NCBI GenBank assembly: GCA_021783725.1
Contig: JAJXTN010000008.1
Location: forward strand, 1-54,312
Length of the DNA: 54,312 nt
Reading direction: 5' to 3'
From: a bacterium
GTDB lineage: Bacteria; Patescibacteriota; Saccharimonadia; Saccharimonadales; UBA4665
A program made the position numbers and the translations under genes. The notes under the pieces were generated by a model that made no database searches, had not been told where the DNA came from, and saw only the letters and a program-made list of their open reading frames with translations. Shown here piece after piece: positions 1 to 9,445 of the stretch (its first letter is position 1; each line of letters opens with the position of its first letter).

Positions 1-530
1 GAGCCACTCAACAAGAAATTTTGGGTTGGGTTGTTAGTAACGATGTCTTCGGGATAAACCGTACTGCCAGCCTGCGCAGCAATTGACCTAGGGGTTGTAG
101 CGGCGCTAAACGTGAACGTTTTATTGGCACCATCAATAATTTCAACTGGAAGTGCCCGGTAAACGTTAATCCTAAATTGATCTTGATTGATAACCGTAGT
201 GATCGCTGGTTCAACGACATCACCCTGGCCAAGTTGAATGTGCATCTTACTCAACAGCTCACCAACAGTTTTGGCGCGCGCTGGCACGGTCTGAACAATA
301 TGATCATGAGCCACTATTACCAGTTTCGAACCTGACACTGTCGGTAATGAATTGGTCTGTTTGGCGATGGCGTAAATACCGGTCGTTAGACTGATAAGTA
401 CAGCGAAAGTGATTATCGGCACAGCGTAAGGGTGGCGACTCAGTATTTTAAAACGTCGAATATGGCGTGGCAATCGAACACGACGGAAGCGCTTCAACCT
501 AACTTGTAGTTTCAAAAATTTTCTACGCAT
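1..530 (-). CDS. DUF348/G5-type cell-wall protein, C-terminus off window
   Basis: The minus-strand reading frame opens at an ATG at 530 and runs off the window edge, so only about 176 N-terminal residues are visible. A very basic N-terminus (residues 1-36, rich in Arg and Lys) precedes one membrane segment (about 37-56). Then come two similar domains of about 45 residues. The first begins at KLVIVAHDHIVQTVPARAKT and continues to GELLSKMHIQLGQGD; the second contains VYRALPVEIIDG. This is the DUF348 (ubiquitin-like) pattern of YabE/Rpf-like proteins, which usually continue into a G5 domain and a wall-lytic or 3D domain. Extracellular wall remodelling is therefore inferred; the catalytic part is not visible. 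It is the last gene of a minus-strand run. Confidence 0.72.
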   Translation of the reverse strand, partial: MRRKFLKLQVRLKRFRRVRLPRHIRRFKILSRHPYAVPIITFAVLISLTTGIYAIAKQTNSLPTVSGSKLVIVAHDHIVQTVPARAKTVGELLSKMHIQLGQGDVVEPAITTVINQDQFRINVYRALPVEIIDGANKTFTFSAATTPRSIAAQAGSTVYPEDIVTNNPTQNFLLSG

Positions 531-611
531 AAATAAATCACTTTTCAGCTTTCAGTTATCGGTATGATTCACTCGCTGTATATGTTACTTAATTGTAGCA
601 AAATCTAGCTG

Positions 612-1067
612 TTACGACCATCGGTCAAGCATCGTCAACAGATCTGAAGTTGGATTATCAGCCAGTAGTTCAGACCGACTTAACCATTTAATAGCCGTTA
701 TTTCACCGACTGGAGGTTTCAGCTCAGGTAGCTTGTCTAAATTAACCTTGAACAAGCTGTATTTATAGCCCATTCCGTTAATCGACCCCCTGCCATCGCC
801 GATTGGACTGAAATCTGTTGATGCTATATGAATACCAGTTTCCTCAAATAATTCGCGTTGAATAGCCGACAGGGCCGTTTCGTTACGATGTTGGCCACCA
901 CCCGGCAAACCCCATTGACCATTACCAAGCCACGCTTTAACAACCAGTATTTTGTCTTGGTGAGTCACTATTACTCTAGTTCGACTGCCGATTCGTAAAT
1001 AAATCCAGTTAATCGGCCAAGTAACCCAAAATGCTAGTAGGCCAACTAACGGCCACAGTTTATTCAT
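612..1067 (-). CDS. Nudix hydrolase with N-terminal hydrophobic segment
   Basis: A 151-residue protein with a complete Nudix box: Gly57, five residues, Glu63, seven residues, then REL and EETGI (residues 71-79). This signature binds Mg2+ and cleaves nucleoside diphosphates linked to another moiety. Residues 4-24 are hydrophobic and Trp-rich, so the enzyme may be membrane-attached, which is unusual for the family. The start codon overlaps the stop of the upstream helicase gene as ATGA, implying translational coupling. The substrate cannot be told from sequence. The basal Nudix fold is clear. Confidence 0.9.
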   Translation of the reverse strand: MNKLWPLVGLLAFWVTWPINWIYLRIGSRTRVIVTHQDKILVVKAWLGNGQWGLPGGGQHRNETALSAIQRELFEETGIHIASTDFSPIGDGRGSINGMGYKYSLFKVNLDKLPELKPPVGEITAIKWLSRSELLADNPTSDLLTMLDRWS

Positions 1068-3235
1068 AATTTCTCTAGGGGCGCAAAACTGATATCCAGC
1101 TTGCGTGTACCTTTGCCTTTGAAATATATGACCGCTGTTTCGCCGTCAATCTCCATGACCGTACCTTCACCAAATAGTTGATGTCGGACACCGTCGCCTT
1201 CGACCAGTTCCGGCACATAGCGTGGCTCCTTAGGTAGCCCGCTGGCTGATGGCTGGAAGCCGTTAGATAGAGTTGGCATTACAGGAGAAAAGTTAAAAGT
1301 TGGTTCGATGCCGACTAAGGCCTGGAATTCGCTATCAATTTCTGACAAGAATCGCGACGGCGGATTATGCTGAACGCCGCCATACAGCAGTCGACTGGAA
1401 GCATAGATCATATACAATTCTTGGCGAGCCCGAGTCATACCGACATAACACAGTCGACGCTCTTCTTCCATTTCCGACTGATCATACAAAGCTCTAGAGT
1501 GCGGGAAGACAGATTCTTCGAGTCCAGTCATGAAAACCACTGGGAATTCAAGACCCTTGGCGGCATGTAAAGTCATCAATGTAACAGCATCACCATCAAA
1601 ATCAGCCCCATCCAAATCACTAACTAGAGCCACCTCTTCCAAGAATCCAGCCAAACCAGCATCCTGATATTCTTGAGCCACACTTAGCAATTCTTTAACA
1701 TTCTCGGCCCGGGCTTCGCCTTGAGTCGTACCATCATCTATAAAATGCAAATAATCGATACGTCGGATTAATGAATCAATCAGGCCATTGACGTTAGTAT
1801 CATCGTTAATTGTTCGCAGACTATCGAGTATATCACCGAGTTCGCTAAGACTCTGTTTAGCTTTAGGTGTCAAATCAGGACATTGATTAGCTTGGTTCAA
1901 AGCTTGAGTCAAAGACATTTGATTTTGTCTCTGCCAAGCAAAGAAATTCGATAAAGACTTAGCCCCTAGGCCTCGACTTGGGATGTTGACGATACGCTCG
2001 AAACTGACGTAATCATCAGGTTGAAAAATTAATCGCAAGTAAGCCACGATATCTTTGATTTCTTTGCGATCATAGAAACGCACACCACCGACCACTCGAT
2101 ATGGTATACCGTAGTGGACCAGCGCTTCTTCAATCGATCGACTTTGAGCATTGGTACGATACAGCACAGCATAATCTCGGTAGCTTCGTTGACCACCGTC
2201 TATACCGTTACGGACTCGTCTGATAATTGCTTCACCTTCGGCCCGTTCATTGCCAACTGGCAATAATTGAACCGGCAGGCCATCACCTGAATCAGTCCAC
2301 AATTTCTTATCACTACGTTGGGCATTTTTAGTAATTACGGCGTGGGCGGCGTCCAAGATGTGCTTGGTACTGCGATAATTCTGTTCTAGTTTGATGATTG
2401 TGCAATTTTTATAATCTTTTTCGAAATTTAATATATTTCGGAAATCTGCTCCGCGCCAGCTATAAATACTTTGCCAATCATCACCAACAACCGCAATATT
2501 GTGCTGATTGTTGGTCAACAGCTTAACTAGCTTATATTGGGCGGCATTAGTGTCCTGATACTCATCAATCATGATGTACTTAAATTGATCCTGCCATTTG
2601 ATGCGAATAGATTCCTGAGTTTCGAGCAATTGAACCGTTCGATTTATCAAGTCATCAAAATCTAAAGCTGAAGCTTCGCGGAGAACCGATTCATAAATTG
2701 GATATACTTGAGCGGCAGTTTTCTGGGCCGGGCTAGACACCATGCCAGCGTAAACTTGAGGACTTACCAAATCATTCTTAGCACTACTAATTAAGCCCGA
2801 GATTACGCGTGGCGGGAAAGCTTTGTCGTCAATCATTAACTGTTTACTGGCCCGCTTGATAGCCGCCAGACGATCGCTTTCATCGAAGATTACAAAACTT
2901 CTGGAGATACCAACATGCTCGCCGTCTTGCCGTAGTAAACGAACGCAAATACCGTGAAAAGTCCCCATATAAGGCATAAACCCACGGTCATCAGCATTGG
3001 CTGATAATAATTCGGCTACTCGGGCACGCATTTCTTTAGCGGCTTTGTTGGTGAAAGTTACGGCCAGAATGTTGTATGGGGTAGCTTTATGATTAGCTAT
3101 TAAATAAGCAATGCGATGGGTCAGGGTTTTGGTCTTGCCGGAACCGGCGCCAGCTTGAATCAACAATGGCCCTTCGGTGGTTTCGACGGCCCGTTGTTGT
3201 TCCGGATTAAGCCCGATTAATAGCTGATCTAACAC
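1064..3235 (-). CDS. uvrD: UvrD/PcrA-type superfamily 1 DNA helicase
   Basis: A 723-residue ATP-dependent 3'-5' DNA helicase with GTG start. Motifs appear in the normal order: Walker A AGAGSGKT (about 28-35), DEYQDTN (motif II), VGDDWQSIYSWRGA (III), LEQNYRST (IV), TLHAAKGLEF (V) and YVGMTRARQ (VI). The C-terminal 45 residues (GDGVRHQLFGEGTV onward) match the Tudor-like domain by which PcrA/UvrD contacts RNA polymerase, so repair or transcription-coupled functions are likely. It lies 52 nt after a small membrane-anchored protein gene and overlaps the Nudix gene by 4 nt. Full length for the family, no damaged motif. Confidence 0.96.
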   Translation of the reverse strand: MLDQLLIGLNPEQQRAVETTEGPLLIQAGAGSGKTKTLTHRIAYLIANHKATPYNILAVTFTNKAAKEMRARVAELLSANADDRGFMPYMGTFHGICVRLLRQDGEHVGISRSFVIFDESDRLAAIKRASKQLMIDDKAFPPRVISGLISSAKNDLVSPQVYAGMVSSPAQKTAAQVYPIYESVLREASALDFDDLINRTVQLLETQESIRIKWQDQFKYIMIDEYQDTNAAQYKLVKLLTNNQHNIAVVGDDWQSIYSWRGADFRNILNFEKDYKNCTIIKLEQNYRSTKHILDAAHAVITKNAQRSDKKLWTDSGDGLPVQLLPVGNERAEGEAIIRRVRNGIDGGQRSYRDYAVLYRTNAQSRSIEEALVHYGIPYRVVGGVRFYDRKEIKDIVAYLRLIFQPDDYVSFERIVNIPSRGLGAKSLSNFFAWQRQNQMSLTQALNQANQCPDLTPKAKQSLSELGDILDSLRTINDDTNVNGLIDSLIRRIDYLHFIDDGTTQGEARAENVKELLSVAQEYQDAGLAGFLEEVALVSDLDGADFDGDAVTLMTLHAAKGLEFPVVFMTGLEESVFPHSRALYDQSEMEEERRLCYVGMTRARQELYMIYASSRLLYGGVQHNPPSRFLSEIDSEFQALVGIEPTFNFSPVMPTLSNGFQPSASGLPKEPRYVPELVEGDGVRHQLFGEGTVMEIDGETAVIYFKGKGTRKLDISFAPLEKL

Positions 3236-3287
3236 CTAACTATTCTAGCAGAGTAAACGCCTAATGACTGTTGTAGGATAGGCCAAA

Positions 3288-3920
3288 TTAAGATTGGAAA
3301 AAGTGGGTTACTGCTTTAATGCCACTGAGTTTTATTAGCCCAGCATCAAGGGCAATATCTAGCCAAACCACGATCAAAATTAGACTTAGAACGGCTCCCA
3401 TAATTATAAAGCGTTTGGTTTTTTGATCGTTAACAGCATTGATTGGCAAATAGTAGCGTTTGGATTCAGTCAGTTTCTCGATTTCCTCATCGTGTTTAGC
3501 TAACTCCTTGGCGGCGGCATCAGCCTCGGCGTCAGTCTGCTGGGCGGGTGACTCTTCTTCTTCGGAATCCAGACTGTCACGCGTTTCCACCGTATCATCG
3601 GCTTCAATCGGCTGACTAGGCGCAGGTTCTTCGGCCGGCTCAGCATCTGGTACAGCTGATTTTTCATCGTCTTTGGTGACTTTCGGTTTGTCTTCAGTTG
3701 GTTCTAGCGGTTTTACGACCAGCTGACCTTTCTCTGGACCACGGCTAGAACTTTCTTTGTCAGGTACATCACTGGCCTGTTCGGTTTCTTTGGTGATAGT
3801 AGGGTCCTTAAGCATTGGTCGGTTGGAAACCAATACCGGCTTAGAGGTCGCCGAAGGCGCCGACGTACCAGGGCGAGCGACGTCCATTATTTGTTTAGAG
3901 TTCGATTTCGCTTCAGCCAT
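3288..3920 (-). CDS. Disordered acidic protein with C-terminal membrane anchor
   Basis: About 210 residues and no recognisable domain. Most of it (about 1-150) is low-complexity: Ser/Thr/Pro early, then Glu/Asp-rich (for example DSLDSEEEESPAQQ). Near the C-terminus a charged stretch, then YYLPINAVNDQKTKRFI, leads into a membrane helix (IIMGAVLSLILIVVWLDIAL) and a short tail. It is probably a tail-anchored protein with a long flexible cytoplasmic arm. I chose the ATG at 3920, which overlaps the end of tpiA by 8 nt, rather than an upstream in-frame start at 3962 that overlaps by 50 nt. Co-transcribed with tpiA; function unknown. Confidence 0.72.
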   Translation of the reverse strand: MAEAKSNSKQIMDVARPGTSAPSATSKPVLVSNRPMLKDPTITKETEQASDVPDKESSSRGPEKGQLVVKPLEPTEDKPKVTKDDEKSAVPDAEPAEEPAPSQPIEADDTVETRDSLDSEEEESPAQQTDAEADAAAKELAKHDEEIEKLTESKRYYLPINAVNDQKTKRFIIMGAVLSLILIVVWLDIALDAGLIKLSGIKAVTHFFQS

Positions 3921-4704
3921 TGTCTTTGCCCTGTCGGTGATGAAGTCTGTAGGCGGCTTCAACTATTCCAGTAAATTGCTCATAATTCAAACTGGCAGCC
4001 CCGACCAATACACCGTCACAACCTTTCAATGATAGATAAGCGGTAGCGTCGTGATTATCGACACTTCCGCCGTAAAGTACTCGGACGGTCTTGGATATGG
4101 CTTCACCGTAAAGTTCTTTGATCTCGTAACGAATAAATTCAATTGCTCTCTGCATATCGTCGGGTTTAGATATCTCACCATCAAAAGTACTTATCGCCCA
4201 GATTGGTTCGTAGGCAATGACGACTTGCTCAAGATCTTCGTTGGTCAGATTCGATAAAGCTGTTGTTAGTTGATCATGTATCACCCGCTTGGTTTCACCA
4301 GCGGCCCGTTCATTTTTGGTTTCACCGATACACAAAATCGGCACTATTTTGTTGCGAACCGCGGCTTGAACTTTATCACGTACTTCTTCCAATGATTCAT
4401 TGAAATAAATACGCCGGGCCGAATGACCAACTAAACAATAATGGGCCAGTTCGGACAGCATCGTGAAACTCACCTCTCCAGTAAACGGTCCTTCGTCTTT
4501 ATAATAAGCGTTTTGGGCGGCCAATCGAAATTTACGACGGTCAATTTCCATACTAAGTGGTTGCAGACTAAGCATCGACGGAGCCAAAACTATCTCAATA
4601 TTACGGTGAACCTTGATTCTTTGATCCAGACGATGGACCAGTAAACTTGCCTCTTGGGTGTTGAGGTGCATCTTCCAGTTAGCGACAATTAGTGTTTTTT
4701 TCAT
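3913..4704 (-). CDS. tpiA: Triosephosphate isomerase
   Basis: Interconverts dihydroxyacetone phosphate and glyceraldehyde 3-phosphate. At 263 residues it is family length. Visible: N-terminal ANWKM with the substrate-binding Asn/Lys, the catalytic His in LVGHSARR, the catalytic Glu in AYEPIWAI, and the phosphate-binding VLYGGSV and GVLVGAASL. The residues after AYEPIWAI are STFDGE rather than the usual GTG-containing loop-6 hinge, so the mobile lid may differ. The gene follows pgk by 12 nt, so glycolytic genes are expressed together; its end overlaps a small anchored protein gene. Confidence 0.96.
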   Translation of the reverse strand: MKKTLIVANWKMHLNTQEASLLVHRLDQRIKVHRNIEIVLAPSMLSLQPLSMEIDRRKFRLAAQNAYYKDEGPFTGEVSFTMLSELAHYCLVGHSARRIYFNESLEEVRDKVQAAVRNKIVPILCIGETKNERAAGETKRVIHDQLTTALSNLTNEDLEQVVIAYEPIWAISTFDGEISKPDDMQRAIEFIRYEIKELYGEAISKTVRVLYGGSVDNHDATAYLSLKGCDGVLVGAASLNYEQFTGIVEAAYRLHHRQGKDNG

Positions 4705-4716
4705 AGTTCTTATGGT

Positions 4717-6012
4717 TTATTGTACATTATGTTTGTCCATCAATGCTTCAACTCCAGGTAATTTTCTGCCACCCATCAATTCTAGACTGGCACCGCCACC
4801 AGTCGATACATGATCAAAGCTATCAACTAACTTCCGATTTTCGACGTACCCAACAGTATCGCCACCACCAACAAGCGTAAATGGTCGATGACCAAATTCG
4901 CCCAATAAAGCCTCAACGATCAATTCGGTACCGTGAGAATATGGTCCGATCGGTCCTTGTAAGCCGGTCGTCTCAGTGACCCCCATTGTTCCATTCCAGA
5001 TGACAGTATTGGCCAATTGGACACCTCCGGCAATGAACGACCCAGAGAAAGGTCCAATATCCAAGATGCGCTCATGTTCATGAACTTGGCTGGCACCAGC
5101 TGGTGGTCGCTTAGGATAATTCTCAATATCAGCAATGGTGTGAGCAGTCCAGTCAACTATTCTGGTCGGAGCAGTCTTGTCAATCTTATGAGACACCACG
5201 GCATCATGAGGTAGTGCAAAAACAAACTGTCGTTGTTTGCTGGCGTCTTCGGCTTTACGTATAATCTCGCGGGCAGTCGGTAATTCATCAGCATCAAATA
5301 GACTAGCTCCGACTTCAACCCCTTGAGCGGCCAGAAAAGTATTAGCCATCGCTCCGCCAACTGCCACAAAATCAGCAATTTCAATAAATCGATTGAGTAT
5401 ATCTAGCTTATCAGCGATTTTCGCTCCACCAATGATTGCCATTAATGGACGCTTAGGGTTGGCCATGACATTAGTGATAGTGTCGACTTCTTTGGCCAAT
5501 AATAGCCCGGCTACGCTAGGCAGATGTTTAGTTACGGCCACCGTGCTAGCATGAGCCCGATGAACCACTCCAAAGCCGTCCTGGACAAACACTTCCGCCA
5601 AACTAGCTAATTGTTGAGCGAAAGCATCATCGTTGGCCTCTTCTTCGGAATGATAGCGCAAGTTTTCCAATAATAATACTTGGCCTGGTTGCAAGCCGTT
5701 AGCAGCTTTAATTGCTACCGGACCAACGCAATCGAGAGCGAACTCGACTGGTTTATCGAGCAACTGCTTCAGGCGTTTGGCGACCGGGAATAAACTACAA
5801 CTAGCATCCCCGTAAGCCTTAGGCCGACCAAGATGAGAGCAAATAATTAATTTAACATTTTGATCGAGCAAATAATTAATCGTCGGCAAAGATTGTTTAA
5901 TCCGATAGTCATCGGTTATTTTGCCATCTTCAAGCGGAACATTATAATCAGCTCTTAGTAGAACCGTTTTACCTTTGAGGTCAAGATCACGAATTGTTTG
6001 CTTGGTAAACAT
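4717..6012 (-). CDS. pgk: Phosphoglycerate kinase
   Basis: Transfers phosphate from 1,3-bisphosphoglycerate to ADP, an ATP-forming step of glycolysis. It has 431 residues with LRADYNVPL near the N-terminus, the substrate-binding CSHLGRPK, the basic patch ENLRYHSEEEAND, VHRAHAST, and C-terminal nucleotide-site motifs WNGTMGVTE and LVGGGDTVGYVE. It stands between pyk (80 nt upstream) and tpiA (12 nt downstream) in one minus-strand run. For an organism that presumably relies on fermentation this block is the central energy pathway. No oddities beyond a slightly long chain. Confidence 0.97.
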   Translation of the reverse strand: MFTKQTIRDLDLKGKTVLLRADYNVPLEDGKITDDYRIKQSLPTINYLLDQNVKLIICSHLGRPKAYGDASCSLFPVAKRLKQLLDKPVEFALDCVGPVAIKAANGLQPGQVLLLENLRYHSEEEANDDAFAQQLASLAEVFVQDGFGVVHRAHASTVAVTKHLPSVAGLLLAKEVDTITNVMANPKRPLMAIIGGAKIADKLDILNRFIEIADFVAVGGAMANTFLAAQGVEVGASLFDADELPTAREIIRKAEDASKQRQFVFALPHDAVVSHKIDKTAPTRIVDWTAHTIADIENYPKRPPAGASQVHEHERILDIGPFSGSFIAGGVQLANTVIWNGTMGVTETTGLQGPIGPYSHGTELIVEALLGEFGHRPFTLVGGGDTVGYVENRKLVDSFDHVSTGGGASLELMGGRKLPGVEALMDKHNVQ

Positions 6013-6092
6013 CCCACCCCGAGAATCGCTCTAGCGATCTCCGTTTATAAATTTGCATCTATAAGTTAACAAATTCATGCAAACCATTAGCA

Positions 6093-7526
6093 TTATTCTA
6101 CCACTCTTATCTTAATGGTGTCAGTGGTACCGACAACACCGGGATATTTACCTGATGCCGTAACGACGATGTCACCTCGATGCAATACTTTATTTAGTTC
6201 CAGCCAATCTGTGAGTTTGCTAGCAGCTAGTGAATGGGCTGGTCGAATATAACTTTTAACACCGTAAACTATGGCTAAATGTTGGGCTGTCATCGGGTCA
6301 CTAGTAACGGCAATGACTGGTATCGCTGGTCGTAAGGCGGCGATTTGCAAAGCCGTGGCGCCGGATTTAGTTTCGGCCACGACGGCCTTGGCATCGATAT
6401 TTTCAGCTAGACTCAATATGGCAGTCGAGATAGCTAACTGCCTAGAATGAGGGCGTTTTTCAGGAAAAGTGACTTTAAGTGGTGAATGGGATTCAGTATA
6501 ACGAACGATGCGCTTCATGGTCTCGACCGCTTCCAATGGATAACTACCATTGGCTGTTTCGTCACTCAACATGACACAATCAGCGCCAATTATGACGGCC
6601 GTCGCTACATCCGAGACTTCGGCTCGAGTCGGTTCAGGCTGGTCGGTCATGCTAGCTAACATTTGGGTTGCGACAATCGTTGGTTTGACATAATGAATCC
6701 CCAAACCGACGATTCGGCGCTGGACGATTGGCACACTTTCAGCAGGCGTTTCGACAGCCAAGTCGCCACGAGCTATCATCACGGCATCAGCCGCTTTGAC
6801 AATATTTTCGAGATTATCGACAGCAGCTTTGGTTTCAATCTTGGCAATAATTTTTACTTGACTATTCATCGAGTGCAACAGCTTTTGGAGACTATAAATG
6901 TCGTTTTCGGTTTGGACAAAACTGAGTGCCACATAATCAATACTTTGTGACGACCCATAAATTAAGTCTGCTCGATCTTTGGCGGTAATAATGTCACCTT
7001 CAAAGTTAGTATCGGGCAAGTTCATGCCTTTACGCTTAATCAATATGCCGGCGTTATCGGCGTGAACGTAGACGATGCCGTCCCGGACACTGGAGACAAT
7101 CGTTCGAACTCGACCGTCATATAGATAAATCCGTTCGCCACGTTTAACTTTCTGGCTAAGATCATATTGTGTTGGTAAGTGTCCGGTTTTAGCATAGTCG
7201 GCTTGGTAGCCAAAACTTAAGGCTTGGCCTTTCTGAACGGTGACAACACCATCGAAATCTCCCAGACGAATTTTCGGTCCTTGTAAATCTTGGATAATAG
7301 CTACTGGTTTACCACAAGCGTTAGACGCTTTACGGATCCAGTCAATTTGTCTAGTTCGTTCTTCGTGCGTACCGTGGCTAAAGTTAAGTCGGATGCCGTT
7401 AGCACCATTTTGGATTAAGCCAAGGATCGTCTCATAGCTATCACTTGCCGGGCCGAGCGTGGCAATGATTTTAGTCCGTTTGAATTTCTTTAGCGGCACA
7501 TTTGGTGCCGTATCGGTTGTGTCCAT
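6093..7526 (-). CDS. pyk: Pyruvate kinase
   Basis: Makes pyruvate and ATP from phosphoenolpyruvate and ADP in the cytoplasm. The 477 residues cover the barrel, B domain and C-terminal domain. Signature pieces: KIIATLGPASDS and RLNFSHG near the N-terminus, the active-site IIAKIETKAAVDNLE with its catalytic Lys, MIARGDLAVETP, TIVATQMLASM, and MLSDETANGSYP (most family members have SGETA here). The N-terminus carries about 15 extra residues before the first strand. First gene of the pyk-pgk-tpiA block. Confidence 0.97.
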   Translation of the reverse strand: MDTTDTAPNVPLKKFKRTKIIATLGPASDSYETILGLIQNGANGIRLNFSHGTHEERTRQIDWIRKASNACGKPVAIIQDLQGPKIRLGDFDGVVTVQKGQALSFGYQADYAKTGHLPTQYDLSQKVKRGERIYLYDGRVRTIVSSVRDGIVYVHADNAGILIKRKGMNLPDTNFEGDIITAKDRADLIYGSSQSIDYVALSFVQTENDIYSLQKLLHSMNSQVKIIAKIETKAAVDNLENIVKAADAVMIARGDLAVETPAESVPIVQRRIVGLGIHYVKPTIVATQMLASMTDQPEPTRAEVSDVATAVIIGADCVMLSDETANGSYPLEAVETMKRIVRYTESHSPLKVTFPEKRPHSRQLAISTAILSLAENIDAKAVVAETKSGATALQIAALRPAIPVIAVTSDPMTAQHLAIVYGVKSYIRPAHSLAASKLTDWLELNKVLHRGDIVVTASGKYPGVVGTTDTIKIRVVE

Positions 7527-7605
7527 GTTTGATTAATCCACCAGAAATAGTTAATACTTACCTATCATTATATATGCCGAACCAGAGATAGCAAACTGTT
7601 AGTGG

Positions 7606-8163
7606 TTACTTCTTAGAAGTTTTTTGATTGGTAGTCGAATACTTTTGCTCGGTAATCGCATATAAAATCAATATAACTAAAATTGCACTTAAGCCACCGA
7701 GAGCTGATAACTGCATACTATTAATTTCGTTCTTCTCGACTTCAGTTAATGAACGGCCACTGGTGACAAAATACTTATTAGTCGCTACGGTCACGGCGGC
7801 TATTCGGACATTATTGGCAGGTTGCCAAGTTACGAAACTGTATGGCTGGCCGGAGGCTGCGACTAGTGAATCGAGCGACATTTTTGGCAATTTGCCGTTT
7901 AAGTAGCCTGAGCCAGCCAGTGGTTTGCCGAACTGATCATAGATAATCACAAACGGTGCTAGGCTGGAGGCCATATCGACTTTTCCGCTCACCAACTTAC
8001 TAGGATCAAGGCCGTGATTAAGCTCAATGGCTGTATCTTCGGCGATTTGAATTTGCGGATAGTTAGCATCGCGACGTTGAAGTTGTTGAGCGACTACATA
8101 GATTGTGCCAAAAATTATTACTATGATGATGGCAGCTGAATACCATGGAAGAAGTTTTTTCAT
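7606..8163 (-). CDS. Two-span membrane protein downstream of cyoE
   Basis: A protein of about 185 residues with a membrane helix at the N-terminus (WYSAAIIIVIIFGTIYVVA), an external domain of about 120 residues, a second helix near the C-terminus (LGGLSAILVILILYAI) and a short charged tail. The external part includes FVIIYDQFGKPLAGSGYLNG, reminiscent of extracytoplasmic sensor domains, but no known family is certain. I chose ATG at 8163; a TTG at 8202 is also in frame. It lies 41 nt after cyoE on the same strand, so it is probably the last gene of the oxidase operon, perhaps an accessory or redox-sensing factor. Confidence 0.7.
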   Translation of the reverse strand: MKKLLPWYSAAIIIVIIFGTIYVVAQQLQRRDANYPQIQIAEDTAIELNHGLDPSKLVSGKVDMASSLAPFVIIYDQFGKPLAGSGYLNGKLPKMSLDSLVAASGQPYSFVTWQPANNVRIAAVTVATNKYFVTSGRSLTEVEKNEINSMQLSALGGLSAILVILILYAITEQKYSTTNQKTSKK

Positions 8164-8204
8164 GTCCACATTATAACTTATCGACTGTTTAGCTATCGCC
8201 AATT

Positions 8205-9059
8205 TTAGACCAGGTAGCTACTAAGCATTAGTAGTAAGCAAAAAACTAGCAATACTATCAAAGATAATTTGAATATGTGCCGGGCCCATAGACTATAATC
8301 ATTTGCTGGTTTCAAGCTAGCCAAAAACCACAGCCAACCAACCATAAACATAACTATCAAATATACATAACCGACCTTACCAACCCCCGCTAATAGAACT
8401 GTGAGGATTATGAAGCCAAAAATGTATAGTTGGATGCTTAGTCTAGTTGACTGTTGGCCCTTCCTGACTGGCAGAACCGGTAAGCCAGCGGCTGAGTAAT
8501 CATCAAGCCGATATAAAGCGATGGCGTGGAAATGAGCCATTTGCCAGAAAACCATAATCAGGAAAAGTAGCCAAGCGGTTAGATCTAGACTGCCGGTCAC
8601 TGCTGTGTAGCCGGCGACTAGCGACGCAGAGCCTGAGATACTGCCCAAAATGGTACCATAAGCGGTTTTGCGCTTAGCAATGCCGTAGACCACTACATAA
8701 TCGACATAGCCGATAATACCGACGGCTACCGTCAACCAGTTAATGTAGGCAATTAATAATCCGAATCCGCTAACGCCCAAAATCAGGGCATAAATCAAAG
8801 CATTTTTGACCGGTATTGAGCCAACCACTAAAGCTCGTTGACTGGTCCTGACCATTTTGGCATCGATTCGTCGGTCTAAATAATTGTTGATGACGCAAGC
8901 TGAAGCAATGACTAGCGCGATGCCGGCCACTAAAGCAATCAATAACCAGTAGTCGATATGACCCCGAGAGGCTAGGAAAAAACCGGCGGCCGCCGACATC
9001 ACATTGCCATAGACTATCCCCGGTTTTGCCAGTCGATAATAAGCTCCTAGCAACTTCAA
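8205..9059 (-). CDS. cyoE: Heme O synthase (protoheme IX farnesyltransferase)
   Basis: Attaches a farnesyl group to heme B to make heme O for the oxidase encoded just upstream. It has 284 residues and about eight or nine membrane segments. The prenyl-diphosphate-binding motif is present as NNYLDRRIDAKMVRT near residue 57, and the second conserved region around WQMAHFHAIALYRLDDY is intact. It starts one base after the cyoD stop region, so it is translated as part of the cyo operon. No heme A synthase gene is seen here, consistent with an o-type heme. Confidence 0.95.
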   Translation of the reverse strand: MKLLGAYYRLAKPGIVYGNVMSAAAGFFLASRGHIDYWLLIALVAGIALVIASACVINNYLDRRIDAKMVRTSQRALVVGSIPVKNALIYALILGVSGFGLLIAYINWLTVAVGIIGYVDYVVVYGIAKRKTAYGTILGSISGSASLVAGYTAVTGSLDLTAWLLFLIMVFWQMAHFHAIALYRLDDYSAAGLPVLPVRKGQQSTRLSIQLYIFGFIILTVLLAGVGKVGYVYLIVMFMVGWLWFLASLKPANDYSLWARHIFKLSLIVLLVFCLLLMLSSYLV

Positions 9060-9060
9060 A

Positions 9061-9444
9061 TTAGTAATGTATCCCTTCGTCCTTGATGATGAAGTTGTTG
9101 GTTTGGTCGGGTGTCATGCCGTGATTGTTCAAGTTAGACATAATCCATAACGAACCAAAGACAATCACCACTACTACCAAACCAGCGAACAGCGCCACCA
9201 TAATATTGAGCCTGGGTTTTGTCTCACGATTCAAATGTATAAAGAATACTAATTGAACGAGAAGCTGAACAATCGCTAGAACAGCCAGCAAATAATACAG
9301 TATCGAATCGCTAGGTATCGTATGGATTGAATTGAGGTGGATTCGAATTAGCGAATATGCGGCCAAAGTTAAAGCCAGTGACAAACCATAGCCCATAACA
9401 TAGTTAGTGATGTTTGGCTTATCGGTATTTAATTTAGTTCTCAT
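9061..9444 (-). CDS. cyoD: Cytochrome o ubiquinol oxidase subunit IV
   Basis: A 127-residue, three-helix membrane protein matching CyoD in size and position: helices near MGYGLSLALTLAAYSLI, ILYYLLAVLAIVQLLVQLVFF and ALFAGLVVVVIVFGSLWIM, with the family-typical HLNRE between the second and third. It assists assembly of the CuB site in subunit I. I chose ATG at 9444, directly after the cyoC stop, over an in-frame TTG at 9465 that would overlap cyoC. Confidence 0.9.
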   Translation of the reverse strand: MRTKLNTDKPNITNYVMGYGLSLALTLAAYSLIRIHLNSIHTIPSDSILYYLLAVLAIVQLLVQLVFFIHLNRETKPRLNIMVALFAGLVVVVIVFGSLWIMSNLNNHGMTPDQTNNFIIKDEGIHY

Positions 9445-9445
9445 A

